From: Blastobasis lacticolella
Taxonomy: Eukaryota; Arthropoda; Insecta; Lepidoptera; Blastobasidae
Direction: 5' to 3'
DNA length: 64,000 bases
Assembly: GCA_905147135.1 (NCBI GenBank)
Contig: LR990055.1
Coordinates: forward strand, 4,527,001-4,591,000
Positions 19,535 through 31,089 of this stretch are shown here, piece by piece (position 1 is the first letter of the stretch; each line of letters starts with the position of its first letter). The notes under the pieces are model-generated. The model was not told the DNA's origin and did no database searches. It was given only the letters and a program-made list of their open reading frames with translations. The position numbers and the translations under genes were made by a program.

Positions 19535-20327
19535 ACTACTACAAGGAAAAACAGTTCTAAATACAAGACAACACCGTTTATAATGCTAAGTTGTGTCCAA
19601 ACTCGGCTACAGTTCTAATTATTTGTCTAGTCTGAGCACATAATCTGTACCGCAGATCTGCGCGTGCGAGTTCGTCTCGCGTAGAGATTACTTTGGCTTG
19701 AATAACGCCATGTGTCGTATACGCAAGGATTTGGTACCACAGCTGTTTAGGTACCTACTGTTGGGTTGGATTAGATTGTTTGTTATCTAGTTTTTATTCA
19801 AAATTATAAACTTTTTGGTTGTAGTCTAATAACTCAGCTACCAAAAGAACTAGTGCAGTAACTTTTTTATCTCGATAGAAGGATCTTTTGTTATCTTTTT
19901 GTGTTTGTTATTTATTCATAGAACAGACAAGAAGAAAGGGTATTAACACTGAAAGAAGAAGTAGAAGAAAAACAATAAAAGCATTATACCTACATAAGCA
20001 ATAAAAATTAAAAATGTTGTTCACACCACTGCCCTCTGAAGTGTGCCAAGAAATTTGGCTGCGTTACCTCGTTGAATAGCAATGCTTATTCCCTGACCGA
20101 CGGACGAGCCAGCTCTCCGGTCACCTATGGTGTCTATTAGTCTTTTAGATATGTCTGAAAATAAGTTTATATCGCTAAGGCCTCACGGTCCCAACGTGTT
20201 TATGAGAATTTAAGTGGATGGCCTTTGCCTCCACGCTGGGAAGACTAGGCTGATGCTGATGTACTCGCTGGGCCGATATGTCTACCTATGTCTACGGGCG
20301 ACCGCTGCGTTGAGAGTGGCCCGTAGT
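19535..20327. other. Unique sequence, no gene seen
   Basis: AT-rich to about 20,150, then GC-richer. The 62-codon + frame 20214-20402 runs into two inverted repeats and is not credible. Confidence 0.35.
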
Positions 20328-20358
20328 GGAGTGGACGCCGCGCGAGGGCGTCCACTCC
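20328..20358. repeat. Perfect 12-bp GC-rich hairpin
   Basis: GGAGTGGACGCC (20328-20339) and GGCGTCCACTCC (20347-20358) are exact reverse complements around a 7-base loop. Not followed by a T-run, and there is no known gene upstream, so its role is unknown. Confidence 0.85.
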
Positions 20359-20383
20359 GGCGCTGTCTGACAGCTACGTACGT

Positions 20384-20464
20384 ACAGTCAGCTGCGGAGT
20401 GAATGGATCCCCCCCTAGCATACATTAACTGTCATGGGGGTCAGTTCTCTCTGCAGCTGACTGT
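20384..20464. mobile_element. Miniature element with CAGTCAGCTGC termini
   Basis: Ends CAGTCAGCTGCGGAGTGAA and the complement CAGTCAGCTGCAGAGAGAA mirror one another with two mismatches, and each is flanked by TA. TA flanks and 81-bp size suggest a Tc1/mariner-type miniature element, but the termini are not ones I recognise. Confidence 0.6.
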
Positions 20465-20830
20465 ACCTACTAACCCCCGAATAACAACGCCCGGAGCGGA
20501 CGCACAAGGCAGCCTTAAAAAGCCTTAACGTTAGAGTTGTGAAAGTGCTTCCTCTTTAGGTAAAAAAAACAGTTCTTGCCAACCACAATAATTGTGGAAC
20601 ATCTGCTCCATTAAATAACTAAAAATAGCAGTAAACTATTTAAAGGTTCACGTCCGAGCATCGCGATCGTGACGCGCGGCTCAAACGACTATCACGCCGC
20701 GTGACTAGCGTCTAGTATTGCGGAAACCACATTTTAAAGAAGAATAACACTGGCAATTATCGCTGGATATGCGGTCTATGCCACAGAATATACCTACATC
20801 TATAAAAAAATAAGTTTGTTCGCGTTAGAA
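20465..20830. other. Unique sequence
   Basis: No recognisable feature. 20646-20715 is locally GC-rich (ATCGCGATCGTGACGCGCGG). Confidence 0.3.
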
Positions 20831-21130
20831 ATGGCGTTAATGTTTCGGTTATGCTCTCGCGCACGTGGGCCCAGGGTCCGTCTTGACCATGGTCCAGAAT
20901 TTGGCAGATCAGGTAATTACAGTGGAGATACTGCCATCTGACCTCTGTGACCCTGCTACTAAGGGAATCTGATCAGATTGGATCATGGTTACACATTCAG
21001 GCCTCACTGTAAGAGCATGTGAGCATTCAACTAATGTGCATAACTCAGAAAAGAGTCATTGGTATATGACGGCTGTGGGATTCGAACCCGGTACCCCTCA
21101 TTTCCGAGTCGGTTACCGACACCGACGCTC
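20831..21130 (-). mobile_element. SINE-B, nearly full copy
   Basis: From ATGGCGTTAATGTTTCGG to the head complement (GGGATTCGAACCCGGTACCC, then CCGACGCTC). The B-box complement GGATTCGAACC is intact. Part of the head near 21,100-21,120 is shortened. No GATGAT tail is visible at 20,831. Confidence 0.85.
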
Positions 21131-22844
21131 TATACGTCAATACGTCGAATGATCCGCACAAAAGGAAAAATCCGTTTCGCCAGGGCCTCGTCCGTCTATA
21201 AGCAGGGGAACTATGATCAGGTAAGGCTAGCTTGGGCCCATGGTGATAGGACCCCACCACCCATACAACAATACAATGGTAGCAATTTACCTATAGAGCT
21301 TCCAAATTTTAAGCTTCGAAAGAAAAGCTCCAGGTAAGCACCACTAATGCATGCATTCAAAAATAAGAAAAGCAAACGTTAAAAACACGAAAGCACCGCT
21401 CGAAACGGCGCAGAGCCCGTAACGAGGGAGCACTAAAATAATAAATGAAAATAAATCAGTGAAACAAAACAAAAATTTGGGTAAGCGGCATGCAACCGAA
21501 TCCGAAACGTTGTGGATTGCCCTCGAGTAGATAGGTACGGGTTCGGTGCTCGGGCCACGGGGTTGGCGGATCATTTTATCCGTACGCTCATAGAATAATA
21601 AAAGATTCCATAATTTTTATTTAGTTATTCAGTTTTATTGCATAATCAAGTACATTGATGGTAGCAGCACAAGACACCCAGTAAGAGCACTGCAATAATT
21701 TGTACTTCGGTTGTTTAAGATTTGTGAGCGTTTTTAAACGTAGAAAATAGGTACTTACTATTTCTTTCTAAAGTAAAAAACCGAACATATTGTATTGCCA
21801 TTTTGAGAATAATAATAATGTAAAGTTAAGCATTTGCCTGCTTTCATCACCGTGAGTTTTACAGCGATAAATGTTGAAATAACGACTTTCTTACTTATTT
21901 ATGACGTCAAGCTATCTTATAATCTTCCGCTGCATTATTTATTTATGGATATGCTAGACATTGTTATAGGCTTGTGGTGTGAACAGGCACCAGTTTTGGG
22001 TTATATCACCTGATAAAATCTGGTAGGACTCTGTCATGATATTTTTGAACCACTCGCCTCGAGTGGACCGGTTTTAAACTTTGATTTTTGGCATGAACAA
22101 TTCAATATTGTGATGTTTGATGCAAGTTTTTGATTTCTCATATTTTTCAATTGCTCGCTTTCGATGTTGCCAGTACGTAATTTTAAAAATACTGAATATC
22201 CTTATATTCCAGACGAGCTGGTCAAAAACAGAAGCCCCTGTGTCTATTACTGGAGCATTAGTACCTTGAGTTAAACTCAGTTAGACCCTTATATCACCTA
22301 ATCATAATGGTCAGTGGCGATACGGCCGAAGATATAGCCTATTAACTTTGGTCTTAAAGTCGTCCAGATTTATATTGTTTTGGGCATATTCCTTAGCCTT
22401 ACGCATTGTAAAGGTCGAGCTAAAGAGTTCGTGCGGATAGCTGGTATATCTAGGTACGAAGGGTGGAATGTATGCCTGCTTCTTGTGTCTCGAAGGTGAA
22501 AAGGTTTTGCGTAAAGCCTACCTCGCAACTCCGCTTTCTTCGTGGCCCGCCTGCAACAAACGCTACGACTGGTGCGATCGTTTTTTTGGTCCTCTCCTCC
22601 ACCAGGAAATGACTTTCAGCCTCATAATCTGCGCTATCTCATTAAAATTTCATAAGTCACTACTGGAAAATTTGCCGGAGCAATAACTTGTGCCTATCCG
22701 TGGCATAGGATGCGAATTAAAAATCATTCTTGTTTTGCCGTAAACTGTGAGGGCTGACGTTGCATTTTTCTATTTCGATATTGTAGAATTGTCTTAAGTT
22801 TTTGAAAGTTAAAGGAAAACACAATTTTTTTCTCGAATTATTCG
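21131..22844. other. Unique sequence, no gene seen
   Basis: 1.7 kb with only short frames. 21,616-21,655 (TTATTCAGTTTTATTGCATA) could be a decayed LINE tail on the minus strand. Frame 22468-22686 has no recognised motif. Confidence 0.35.
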
Positions 22845-23072
22845 AATCTAGAATGAGATCCCAGACACATTGCTTCTGTTGGAATATGGGACCATTCAAG
22901 GGGTGTATTAGAGTGTTCTTTAGAGGCGGGCAAAGTGTTGGTGATACTCCTGATGTTATATGTGCAGGGATGCAGGGGTATCATCACCTCTGGCGTTGCT
23001 AATGTCCATAGACGGGGTCACCACTTTCCATCAGGTGACCCGCCTGCTTGTTTGACATTAAAAAAATATATA
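22845..23072 (+). mobile_element. LINE 3' end with ORF2 C-terminus
   Basis: + frame reads SRMRSQTHCFCWNMGPFKGC then IRVFFRGGQSVGDTPDV, aligned with the MGSFKRYIRGLSRGGQRIGD tip at 17211-17502. The 3' UTR (CACTTTCCATCAGGTGACCC, GCCTGCTTGTTTG) follows and ends in TTAAAAAAATA. Degenerate and 5'-truncated. Confidence 0.7.
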
Positions 23073-24289
23073 TTTCGTTTATATTACCAGATAATAACGC
23101 TTGTAAAATTACCTTTATATATCATCTTAGTCACAACGCATCTGCGGTTCTGCTTTTTTGTTATTTGTAATCTAAATGCATGAATAGTAGATGTAATGGG
23201 CGACAGTTACCGCTTACCTGTTGCTGAGTAGCTTATTAAACTTCAATTTTAATTTATTTTTAGCTAGCTACAACGAGGACTACCTAACTTATGTTAACGT
23301 CAATCCAAGTCAGCAAGTGTTCCATGAATTTGTAATAATTACTATATTTTAATATATCTTGGTAGTTGTGTACTTCGTGCAGGTCTCCACACCGGTAGGG
23401 TCCCGCTGCAAAACAGTGCTGCATATGCTGCAGCAGAGCTAAGGCTGAGTCGAGGCTCTTTTTGACATCGCATTACTCCATATTCAAATCGCTTTATTTA
23501 AGTAGATTTTAAATACATATAAGTTGAATTTAGATTAGAAATGTATTTTGTTCAATGTAAGAATTATGAGTATTGTGATGTCAAAATAAATAATGTTTAT
23601 GCCTATGTCTAATAAACAGGTTGTGTCCAATGGCAATTCTATTCTACAAAGTATCTACGATCCTAATGCTCCAAAGTGCTTACTCTCAGAATAATAGTAA
23701 TTTAAATTTTCAATCCATAACCAAAGAATTTCGTCTTCGCGAAATTGTCACTCTATCGATTGTTAGATGTCTTGGGTACCGGGCATTTCCTTGGTTGGAG
23801 CGTCGTAAATGTCAATGTCAAGTATTCCGACTGGACACTATATAATAGTCTGCAGTACATTGCTAGGTCCATTAATTTTGCATATGTTCATAATTACTAG
23901 TTAGCTACTGATTAAAAGTAGACCATTTTAATTTATTGCTCCTATTACGGGCCACACTCCGTATAGAGGTATATCCAACCTGTGACGTGTATAACGAAGA
24001 GGTGCGCATACGCAGTGGCGCGTAACCGATTGTCTTATTAACCGTGCGTACAGTTAGCGCCGCCCACTCATCGCGCCACTATAGTTGCGTAGGCGAGGAG
24101 GTGGATGCTCTTTTTTATCATTTATTTATTAATTTATTCGTTTGGCATTAATAGCCGAGTCGCTAATTATGACTTAGGTATTATTAATGATTACTAAATG
24201 TACAAGCAAATAAACTCAGCGCAATGGGTGAAGAATTTAGATTTTTTTAACATTAATAAGTGAAATAAATAATATACCGTCACGGTCAC
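23073..24289. other. Unique AT-rich sequence
   Basis: No gene or named repeat. Small frame 23621-23845 is unsupported. A TTTATTTATTAATTTATT run at about 24,120 may be a SINE or LINE tail remnant. Confidence 0.35.
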
Positions 24290-24347
24290 GGGGTACCAAT
24301 CGGCACTCTAGATTGTTCATTCAACAATAAAATACAATACAATACAA
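24290..24347 (+). mobile_element. LINE-like 3' tail with (ACAAT)n
   Basis: AACAATAAAATACAATACAATACAAAAC: an AATAAA signal followed at once by a short pentamer array, like the tails at 9604, 15309 and 51485. No coding part is visible upstream. Confidence 0.4.
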
Positions 24348-24640
24348 AACTCTCAACTCTCAACCAGTCTCAGTATCACCAGTAGGAGACCTTGGTCAAC
24401 CTTCCTCGACGGTATTAGATTATTTCAAAGTTATTCGTCCATCCATGTGGTGAGGGTGCCTCTTCGTCCCACCGGTACGGTTGTCGATCCTGCTAGCTAG
24501 ATAGCTTGCCTTAGTAGCTTTAACTTTACTATTAAATAGTGAAATGTCTTTCATTATGAATTGTAGGCATTTGTTCAGTCCTCAGTTAGAAAAATTTTAC
24601 ATCTAAAATTAAACCAAATCCATTATATTCATTATCATAA

Positions 24641-24916
24641 TCATCTTGGCGTCGGCGGTTGTGCTCAGGCGCACTAGGGCCCGGGGTCCGCATCAACCAT
24701 GATCCAGGATTTGGCAGATCAGGTAAATACAGTAGATCAACTGCCTTCTGAACTCCGTGACACTGCTACCATGGGAACCCGACCTGATTGGATCATGGTT
24801 ACACATCCAGTCGCCTGGATGTGCAGGTTTCACCACGATGTTTTCATTCACCGTAAGAGCAGCGGTTAGCATTCAACTAATGTACATAACTCGGAAGAAG
24901 TCATTGGTGCAAACCC
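24641..24916 (-). mobile_element. SINE-B copy, head truncated
   Basis: TCATCTTGGCGTCGGCGGTT (shortened start), body blocks GATCCAGGATTTGGCAGATC, TTGGATCATGGTTACACATC, then AAGAGCAGCGGTTAGCATTC; it stops shortly after AAGTCATTGGTGC, so the tRNA-like head is missing. Confidence 0.85.
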
Positions 24917-25520
24917 AATCTAATATTCTACAACCTTGAAATCGCTCTTTGACGATTGAAAGAGATATGTAATGTCCTATTCAATAAATAAATTTTATTT
25001 TGATCGTAAAAGTCAGGCCTCCAACTCCTGGTCTACTTTAATTGACCTCAGTTAATTAGGTTGGCGTGATGCGTCGGATATGGCGATATTAGCTCGCGGG
25101 ATTGAGCCCAGATAATTACTCCTGCGAAGATTATTATCAGACATCAAGTTAATAACAGCTCGAGAGATACATTTTTAAGGGACCACTGGTTTACCAGACC
25201 TGTACTGACACCTCAATTTGACATGTAGAGCGTGCGACGTAGAGCAGTTGCTTGCGGTTGGAAATGGAATTAAATTTGTCAGACATTAATAACAACATAT
25301 CCAACTACTCACAACAAAAACATGATACCTATGAGCAGACTTATCTTGCGTGTACACCAGTACCGGTTAACAAATATACCTGCTGACATCGCATACATTT
25401 CTTCCACACAGAGGATCTCACTAGCTGAAGAATCTTATCAAATTATGAGAAAAGTCTTCAGCAATCGCATAGAAACAGAGTAACTACGTAAATGTTTTAG
25501 TACTAAGGTGTGAGAATTAG
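24917..25520. other. Unique sequence
   Basis: No recognisable feature; a TCAATAAATAAATTTTATTT run at about 24,980-24,999 may be a tail remnant. Confidence 0.3.
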
Positions 25521-25734
25521 AATGAAGTCTATTTCGTAGTCTATGGCGAGCGCTACTGTGCTTCTCAAGTCAGGAGTACCCATAGTGGGGAAAGACGTAT
25601 AAATATGAAACAAAAATAAGAGACAAAATGAAGTCTATTTTGTAGTCCTTGGCGAGCGCTACTGCGCTTTTCAAGTCAGGGTACCCATGGTAAGGAAAGA
25701 CGTATAAATATAAAACAAAAATAAGAGACAAAAA
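25521..25734 (+). repeat. Imperfect tandem duplication, 2 x about 106 bp
   Basis: AATGAAGTCTATTT(C/T)GTAGTC starts each unit (25521 and 25627); GGCGAGCGCTACTG, GACGTATAAATAT and ACAAAAATAAGAGACAAAA recur in the same order with about one difference in ten. No coding potential. Confidence 0.9.
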
Positions 25735-25900
25735 TGCGTGTTACGCTTGTGACGCTCAAGTAACTTGTCACTTGGTTTGTAAGTAAAGTAAAAATGGCTA
25801 GACGACATTATAATAAAATTTATTCCTCGAATCCCAAAACCGGGAACCAAACTACTAAATATACTTGTAACAGATACCACCTGCCACTCCCTCGGTCATC

Positions 25901-26096
25901 CATCACCATCATCATCATGGCGTCATTATCCCGGTTGTCCCTTGACCACGATCCAGGCATGATTGATTAGGTCATAACAGTAGAGCGACTGCCATCTGAC
26001 CTCCGTAACTGAAGTCATTGGTATATGGCTGCACTGAAGATCGAACTGGTTACCTCTCGCTTACGAGGTCGACCCGCTAGCCTCTTAACCCTCAAC
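25901..26096 (-). mobile_element. SINE-B copy with GATGAT tail, internally deleted
   Basis: The + strand starts CATCACCATCATCATCATGG (tail complement) then CGTCATTATCCCGGTTGTCC. Most of the centre is lost (jump near CTCCGTAACTGAAGTCATTG), and the head complement is degraded (GATCGAACTGGTTACCTCTC). Confidence 0.8.
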
Positions 26097-26108
26097 TAAG
26101 ATACCTAT

Positions 26109-26376
26109 GACGAACTGTGTGGTGGAGCTGGTTAACATGCCGATCTGCCCGGGCTCGATTCCCGGCCGAGCAGAAATCGTAATGATAAATTTTAATTTCT
26201 GTTACCGGTCTGGGTGTGGTATATACAATAAGTATCTAAGTATTTAAAAAAAGTATATAAGTAGTTGTCAGTTTTCAGTTTTCTGGCACCCATAACACAA
26301 GCTTTGATAACTTTGGGGCTAGATGGCGCAGTGTGAATTTGTCCAATAATATTTATTATTTATTTTATTTATTTAT
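26109..26376 (+). mobile_element. SINE-A copy with shortened head
   Basis: Begins GACGAACTGTGTGGTGGAGC; about 15 bp around the CTGCCACGC arm are deleted, but the B-box region GGCTCGATTCCCGGCC, the body, the tail block and TTATTTATTTATG remain. Confidence 0.8.
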
Positions 26377-26714
26377 GAGTAGACCACCAACTAAACACTA
26401 AAAGGGTGTCTCTGAAGATTATAAATCTCGGAAACCTCCCGCATCACAGTCATAAAATCTCAATATACAACATTACTCGTGTCCTATTGCAAGCGTGTCG
26501 CAGCCAGATTAGAAGTCTGGACACCTACGGACACTAAATATGGCGGAGGCTTGCGTTAATGCAGTTAATCGGCGCACAAGCATCGCGTCGCTGCCCACGC
26601 GCAGGCGTTGTGTGTGACGGTGCAATGGGGATATAAGGTGTTTGGGAAGCTATATTTCTAACTTTCTAACCACCGATAGAAAGAGAAGGGTGTAGTAAGT
26701 GTGACCTGTGTAGC
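26377..26714. other. Unique sequence
   Basis: No recognisable feature; 26,565-26,625 is GC-rich (GTCGCTGCCCACGCGCAGGC). Confidence 0.3.
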
Positions 26715-26915
26715 TGTCGATCTGTGTGTCTGTGGCATCGTAGCTGCAGAACGTATACATCGATTTCGATGTGATTTCTTAATTTGAAAGTCAGTTTAAT
26801 CGAGATGATTCTTAGCTTTGTTTCAGTAAAATCGGTTAAGTAGTTTAGAAAATATATGAATAAAAGTGAAATTGGTCCGTGGTTATCTCATCTTTTCTGT
26901 CGGCCAGGGTAACTG
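26715..26915 (+). repeat. Repeat G copy
   Basis: CTGTGTGTCTGTGGCATCGT, TTTGAAAGTCAGTTTAATCG, GATTCTTAGCTTTGTTTCAG, AATCGGTTAAGTAGTTTAG, TTTTCTGTCGGCC. The most complete and clearest copy. Confidence 0.75.
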
Positions 26916-27760
26916 CAGAATAAGTCATGTTTAACAGGCACTTAAAAAGTACCTTGACTTTGTGGTTACTTGCTGAGTTTTACTGTGAAGTTTTTAAAAA
27001 ATTCAAATGGTGTCTTTCGTCTTTCCTTATTGTTTCTTTACTCTCATCATCATCATCATCAAACGAGGGCAAGGGGTTCGCCTTCCTACTTCTCTTTGTC
27101 CAATTCGCTCGGTCTTATTATTCACTACGCCTGATTTTTAGAAACAGTGTAGGTTGAAGAAATACTTAAGTTACCTGTTTGCCTGTTTTTGCAACAATTG
27201 CGTTAATTATGTAACATAAACGTCATAGTAAGCATAACATATCTACTGCTGGTTATTGTATGGGCACATTTTGCATCAGTTTGGCAACAAAAAATTCCTC
27301 TATCTCCTCTCTACCTGTGCCCAAGCCTAAGCTGCACGCACATGCTAATGCAATTTAAACAAATGGGCAGGCGACAGTGTGTGAGAAACTGAAGATAATC
27401 GACGCGTCGAGTTGCCTTAGTTTATGGCCGGACATTCGTAGCGAGAGGTGCGTACGCGCACGATTGCGGCGGGCTTCGTGTGGATGTTTGTACTTGATTG
27501 TTGTGTGGTATTAGTTGGTGGGTAAGATAAGTGGGTGTTGGTGGCTGTTTGTATTTTAATGTTCGTTGGATTATTTATTTCTGATCATAGCTGATAAACA
27601 ACAAACAACATTAGGAAGCCCTCTCAATATTTTGCGGGGTCCCTACGGGGTGCTACATGTTCGTGCGTCTTAAATTTTACTATCATTGTATTAACATGTA
27701 GCATGCAAATAAACAAATAAATAAATTTTTAACAAAAAACTTATGTATACGAGTAAAATT
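26916..27760. other. Mostly unique; short (ATC)n and repeat E-like piece
   Basis: 27,045-27,060 is (ATC)n followed by AAACGAGGGC…CCTTCCTACTTCTC, resembling a reverse repeat E end. The overlapping 76-codon frame 26927-27157 includes this simple repeat and is not a gene. The remainder shows no feature. Confidence 0.35.
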
Positions 27761-28111
27761 ATCTTGGCGTTAATGTCCCGGTTGTGCTCGCACAAGGGAC
27801 TGGGGTCCGCCTTGACTGTGATTCAGGATTTGGCAGTATCGGTAATTACAGCGGAACGACTGCTGTCTGACCTCCGTGACTCTGCTACCCAGGGAAACCT
27901 GACCAGATTTGGATCATGGTTACACATTCAGGCGCCTGAGAGTGCAGGGTTTGATCACGATATTTACCCTCATCGTAAGAGCATCGGTTAAATTTAAATT
28001 TACAAAATACTACATTACAAAAGAGTCATTGGTACATGGCGGTACATGGATTCGAACTCGGTACCTCTCGCTTACGAGTCGGATACCTTAACCACCAGGC
28101 CACCGACGCTC
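27761..28111 (-). mobile_element. SINE-B, full-length copy
   Basis: Runs from TATCTTGGCGTTAATGTCCC to the head complement (TGGATTCGAACTCGGTACCT, CTTAACCACCAGGCCACCG, ACGCTC). On the minus strand the head has an A-box-like TGGCCTGGTGG and a B-box GAGTTCGAATCC. About 350 bp. Confidence 0.9.
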
Positions 28112-28157
28112 CTAAATTTTCAAGCATAATCTCTGATAATTTTAGATGATCTGTCGA

Positions 28158-28291
28158 CTAATTACATTCAGTTGGTAACAAAATTCCATTGCAATAAACT
28201 GAAACAATAAAATCGAGCATACGTAATCGCAAAAGAAACAATTTCAATAATTGAAATCAGAGAACTGTGGGCAACAGAGTTACGTAATTAG
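28158..28291. mobile_element. MITE-like element I, copy 2 (short)
   Basis: 134 bp; left end CTAATTACATTCAGTTG, right end (complement) CTAATTACGTAACTCTGTTG; the centre shares CATTGCAATAAACTGAAAC with 8448-8655. About 75 bp shorter than copy 1. Confidence 0.6.
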
Positions 28292-28794
28292 GTAGCTATT
28301 TCTTTACTTAGTGCTTTGATTTGAACTACTTAAATAAAGGACCATTACAAAAATGTCTCACAATAAATCGCTCCACTGTTACAATACGTCTTCCAGCTAA
28401 CCTTCCTACCACCTTCACCTGCCTACTCAAAATTCTAACCAAACTACCCCTATTTCACCAAACCACAGAAGTGTACGCAAGTATTAAACATCAAAAACAA
28501 ACAGTGAACAAGCATAGGATCAAGATCAGAGCTACAGTTATTAGCATGTATGAGACGGGGGCCGCAGGATTTCGGATTCCAGACAGAACGAGGGACCGAC
28601 GGACGGATCCCACGTTTGTTATACATTGATTTGTGTGCGAGACGGGGTGCTGAATCGTATCCTAGTACGTATTTTCAAACATTAAGTAGTTCTACGACTA
28701 AGCATGTGTTATTTGAAAGGGCTCTTTCAAGGCAAGTATGAGGTTGTTCTCGCCTTGCCTGAGTTTCAGAACTCGTCTTTTTAACCATCGACGA
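28292..28794. other. Unique sequence, short ORFs
   Basis: Overlapping + frames 28321-28629 and 28550-28741 have no motif I recognise; probably chance. Confidence 0.3.
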
Positions 28795-29040
28795 AAAACG
28801 TGTGTGTATCTATAGCTCTGTATATGTGGAGATGTGTGTTGTGGAGCTGACTGCTCCACAGCACACATCTGTGCTGTTTCAGCATTGTAGCTCCCGCGCG
28901 GATGGACCGATTTCGATGCGGTTTTCTTTATATTAAAGACAGTTTTATCGAGATATCTATTTCATTAAAATTTGTTCAGTTATTTAGAAAATATTTGAGT
29001 ATATGTAAATTTGGTCGAGAGGTTTCTCACGTTTTTCGAG
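28795..29040 (+). repeat. Repeat G copy carrying an inserted hairpin
   Basis: Repeat G blocks GTGTGTATCTATAGCTCTG, GATGGACCGATTTCGATGCG, TTATTTAGAAAATATTTGAG flank an inverted repeat at 28830-28870: AGATGTGTGTTGTGGAGC, 5-base loop, and its complement with one mismatch. The other G copies lack this hairpin. Confidence 0.7.
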
Positions 29041-29637
29041 TTAAAATAAATTTGAGATAGTTTGATGAAACTTATTATTTTTAATGGAATGGTAATTCGA
29101 TCTGAAAACTTGCGATGAAATCGTGAAAATAACTGCACATTCTGTGTGATGTGTGATGATTATAAATTAACATTAATTACTTAATTTTTCAAAAGTATAG
29201 TTTTCCAACTTGAGATTTAGAAGATAAGCGAGAAAGCTTTATCAGGACCGCAGTAAATATAATACCGTGTATAACGGAACACCGTGGTCTATGCTTACCT
29301 GGGAAAAAGTGTGACGACATTTTTGTATAATGTATCTATTTAGATTTTATACATAGATATACGTGATTCATGACCAAAGACAGTACACATTCAAGCTTTA
29401 CCACGCACTGTTCCATCAATATGCTAACTGCTTCAGTGCAATCATATTGAATTGAACAAGGCCGATTGGGAGGCAGCCTGCGCGTAGGCCGCGGCGCAAA
29501 CATCTTCCCATTGTTGATTGGCTGAGACATCGCCTGTTTGATTTGTACACATCGTCTCCTTGGCTAGGAATTATATGGAGATGCTAAAGCGTATTGCAAT
29601 AGGGAAAGACAGAACAATTTATAGCGACAACGATCAA
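29041..29637. other. Unique sequence
   Basis: No feature recognised; the 64-codon minus frame 29336-29530 is unsupported. Confidence 0.3.
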
Positions 29638-29763
29638 GGCGCTGTTCTAATTGGCAGAGTACGGCTATAGTCGTACAACGGCGTCGCCCGACTAATAGAA
29701 GACTTCAAAACAGCCCGGCGCACGACCACGGTCGTACGACCGTTGTCAATTAGGACAGCGCCT
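29638..29763. mobile_element. MITE-like element K, copy 1
   Basis: 126 bp with terminal inverted repeats GGCGCTGTTCTAATTGGCA / (complement) GGCGCTGTCCTAATTGACA. The inner halves also pair partly (GGCTATAGTCGTACAACGG versus the complement of CACGGTCGTACGACC). Flanks CAA and TAA; a 3-bp target duplication is possible given copy 2. No ORF. Confidence 0.7.
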
Positions 29764-30759
29764 AAAGATTGGCGGAAATTTTGGTTCTCTCTTTTTTATC
29801 ATATGTTTTTCTGTGTAATAAATGTTTCTTTTTCTATTTCTATTTGATGGGAGTTTCCTCTGGGTCTAAAACCATCCAAGTGGATTTTAAAAAGGTTGAT
29901 AATGACGACACATTATAATTTAATTATTTGATTACTATAATTATAGAATAAAATATCCCAGAAAAGTAATTCCATAGGAGCATAGCAACTCCATATAAAT
30001 AATTTAAGCCTTGTACGTACGTATGACGACAGTACGATTCTATAACGCAAGGAACTATCGAGCAAATACGCGAGATTCTCCACCAATCTGCTTGTTCAGT
30101 AGATAATATCTATATTATGCTCTCCGTTTTCTCATGGATCCACTAGTTGTGAACTAAGTATCTAGTTATCAGATATTGATAATAATAATTCTTTCATTCG
30201 ATAAATTATTATTGTCTCATTAGTTAGTTTTTTATTTAAGAAATACAGCGAAGTCATTATTATTATTATATTATAAACTAACTGAATTATTACAATGTTT
30301 GTAATTTATTCTATGGGTATGTGCCTGAAATAAACGAATAAACGAAATCACAAATTGCGGCCCACTATTTATTTAGCTGATAGTCAAACTCAATGCATGA
30401 GATATCTCTACTTTTTTATGAACTTGATATACCTAAGTACATACACTTTACGTACTTCGTCCAAATCTCGTCTCAATTCCTGTCTAACCCACCCAAATAT
30501 ACAGGCTAAGCATCCCAGTATTACCTACAACCTAGCTCGAAGTTGTCGAGTGGTAGTCCGTCTAGCACAGGGAGATTAGGAGTTGGCTGAAGTTCTAACA
30601 ACGGTGTCTCTCCATAGAGTTCAGCCGGCGAAGTTACACGTGTCCCTGTTTAGATTGTAATATTAATCCGGAGATGATGAATTTCTAAATCGATAGTCGA
30701 GTGTGAATTAATGTGGAAGGAAACTTGTGGTGACTGGTAGAGAGGATTGATACACCAAT
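29764..30759. other. Unique sequence with a LINE-like tail at about 30,300-30,350
   Basis: GCCTGAAATAAACGAATAAA (+ strand) matches the complement at 18678. Otherwise AT-rich sequence without gene or repeat; the 74-codon frame 30355-30579 is unsupported. Confidence 0.35.
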
Positions 30760-31089
30760 CATCATTATCATCGTCTTGGTGTTAATGTGCCGGTTGTGCT
30801 CTTGCCCGGGGTCCGCCTTGACCATGATCCAGGATTTGGCAGATCAGAGAATTACAGTAGAGCGACTGCCATCTGACCTCCGTGATCATGCTACTAGGGG
30901 AACCTGACCGGATTGGATCATGATTACACATTCAGTCGCCCGAATGTGCAGGTTTCATCACGATGTGTTCCCTCACCGTAAGAGCATCGGTTAGGATTAG
31001 GAGTAATTGGTACATGGCCCCAGTGGGATTCAAACCCGGTACCTCTCGCTTACTAGTCGGATACCTTAATCACTCGGCCACCGACGCTC
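30760..31089 (-). mobile_element. SINE-B, full-length copy
   Basis: Starts ATCATTATCATCGTCTTGG (degenerate GATGAT tail complement), contains all body blocks and ends with the complete head complement (GGATTCAAACCCGGTACCTC, CACTCGGCCACCGACGCTC). Roughly 20-25 bp near 31,000 are missing compared with other copies. Confidence 0.9.

Noticed and set aside
20328..20358. Rho-independent-type terminator
   Set aside because: Perfect GC hairpin but no following T-run and the genome context is eukaryotic.
28040..28111. tRNA-like sequence on the minus strand
   Set aside because: It is the head of SINE-B; the same head precedes the same body at many positions.
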